Shown here piece by piece: positions 5,394 to 6,067 of a DNA stretch of 6,067 nt. The DNA is from Pseudomonadota bacterium (GTDB lineage: Bacteria; Pseudomonadota; Gammaproteobacteria; Burkholderiales; Casimicrobiaceae). Position 1 is the first letter of the stretch. Each line of letters begins with the position of its first letter. The stretch lies in contig JAKLIE010000131.1 in the NCBI GenBank assembly GCA_022709775.1, forward strand, positions 1 through 6,067. Direction: 5' to 3'. The notes below the pieces were generated by a model. It ran no database searches and was not told the DNA's origin. It was given only the letters and a program-made list of their open reading frames with translations. The position numbers and the translations under genes are program-made.

Positions 5394-6067
5394 TCAGCCG
5401 TTGGACTTGGTGTCGTTGAGCTTCGCCTTGAGCAGCGCGCCCAGGTTGGTCGTGCCCGTGTTGGCGCCCGTGTTCTCCTGGGTGATGCGGTTCATGGCTT
5501 CGCTCTCGTCGGCCTGATCCTTCTGCTTGATCGACAGGTTGATGCCGCGGTTCTTGCGGTCCACGTTGATGATCATCGTCGTGACCTTGTCGCCCTCGCG
5601 CAGGTGCTGACGGATGTCCTCGACGCGGTCGCGCGAGACTTCCGACGCGCGCAGGTAGCCTTCGACCTCGCCGCCGCCGAGCGCGATGACCGCACCCTTG
5701 GCGTCCATGCTCTTGACCGTGCCGCTGACGATCGCGCCCTTGTCGTTCAGCGCGACGAAGTTGCTGAACGGGTCGCCCTCGAGCTGCTTGATGCCGAGCG
5801 AGATGCGTTCGCGCTCGACGTCGATCGCCAGCACCACGGCGTCCACGTCCTGACCCTTCTTGTAGTCGCGCACCGCCTGCTCGCCCGCCGCGGTCCACGA
5901 CAGGTCGGACAGGTGGACCAGGCCGTCGATGCCGCCCGGGAGGCCGACGAACACGCCGAAGTCGGTGATCGACTTGATCGTGCCGTGCACGCGGTCGCCC
6001 TTCTTGTGGTTCATCGAGAACTCGTCCCACGGGTTGGGCATGCACTGCTTCATGCCCAGCGAGATGC
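5394..6067 (-). CDS. rpsA: 30S ribosomal protein S1, C-terminal part (5' end outside window)
   Basis: S1 binds mRNA on the 30S subunit and helps load messages with weak Shine-Dalgarno sequences. The reading frame is open to the window edge, so the N-terminal part is missing: 223 complete codons of a protein that is usually about 560-570 residues. Two S1 (OB-fold) repeats are visible. The first starts at [20 protein letters not shown] (about 5999 to 5787). The second starts at [21 protein letters not shown] (about 5741 to 5526). The typical linker motifs [42 protein letters not shown] and [13 protein letters not shown] are present, matching repeats 5 and 6 of proteobacterial S1. The tail after the last repeat is hydrophilic and low in complexity (Asn/Thr/Gly), as is usual. 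The internal ATG at 6053 is not the start, because the S1-like sequence ISLG continues upstream of it. The stop is TGA at 5396-5394, 15 nt before ihfB, so the two are probably co-transcribed. The family call is very secure. Confidence 0.97.
   Translation of the reverse strand, partial: ISLGMKQCMPNPWDEFSMNHKKGDRVHGTIKSITDFGVFVGLPGGIDGLVHLSDLSWTAAGEQAVRDYKKGQDVDAVVLAIDVERERISLGIKQLEGDPFSNFVALNDKGAIVSGTVKSMDAKGAVIALGGGEVEGYLRASEVSRDRVEDIRQHLREGDKVTTMIINVDRKNRGINLSIKQKDQADESEAMNRITQENTGANTGTTNLGALLKAKLNDTKSNG

Noticed and set aside
4768..6045. 425-codon minus-strand frame running through rpsA, ihfB and the repeat region
   Set aside because: It is out of frame with both S1 and IhfB, and its repetitive Arg/Gly/Ala content comes from the GC-rich repeats. 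No family resemblance.

Overview
The window is very GC-rich. Every convincing gene lies on the minus strand, so transcription runs from high to low coordinates. Gene order and protein sequences point to a betaproteobacterium, most likely Burkholderiales or a close relative. The order rpsA–ihfB–lapA–lapB followed by ugd and a stand-alone heptose kinase (rfaE1) is familiar from that class, and the intergenic GC-rich palindromic repeats fit. This assignment is inferred from recalled gene order and was not tested by a search.

Layout in transcription order: (1) 6067–5394, the C-terminal part of rpsA (ribosomal protein S1, last two S1 RNA-binding repeats), cut by the window edge. (2) 5378–5088, ihfB (integration host factor beta), 15 nt after rpsA. 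(3) 5087–4772, a 316-nt gap with no gene. It holds two 56-bp copies of a palindromic repeat that match at 51 of 56 positions, a 21-bp exact direct repeat bracketing one copy, and a separate perfect 10-bp inverted repeat. (4) 4771–4439, lapA (small two-helix inner-membrane protein). (5) 4420–3242, lapB (TPR plus rubredoxin-like protein that controls LPS synthesis). (6) 3192–2467, pyrF (orotidine 5'-phosphate decarboxylase). (7) 2470–1148, ugd (UDP-glucose 6-dehydrogenase), with an inferred TTG start overlapping the pyrF stop. (8) 1147–994, a 154-nt gap with a lone TATAAT. (9) 993–34, rfaE1 (heptose-7-phosphate kinase). (10) A possible next gene starts at 34 in a TGATG overlap and leaves the window.

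The genes fall into a translation/nucleoid block (rpsA, ihfB) and an envelope block. In the envelope block lapA/lapB tune LPS output by controlling LpxC turnover, while ugd and rfaE1 make sugar precursors for LPS or capsule. pyrF is a housekeeping pyrimidine gene embedded between them, as it follows lapAB in enterobacteria.

I found no undescribed system. This is a conserved housekeeping region. The least ordinary parts are the repeat-filled ihfB–lapA gap and the non-ATG, stop-overlapping start of ugd.
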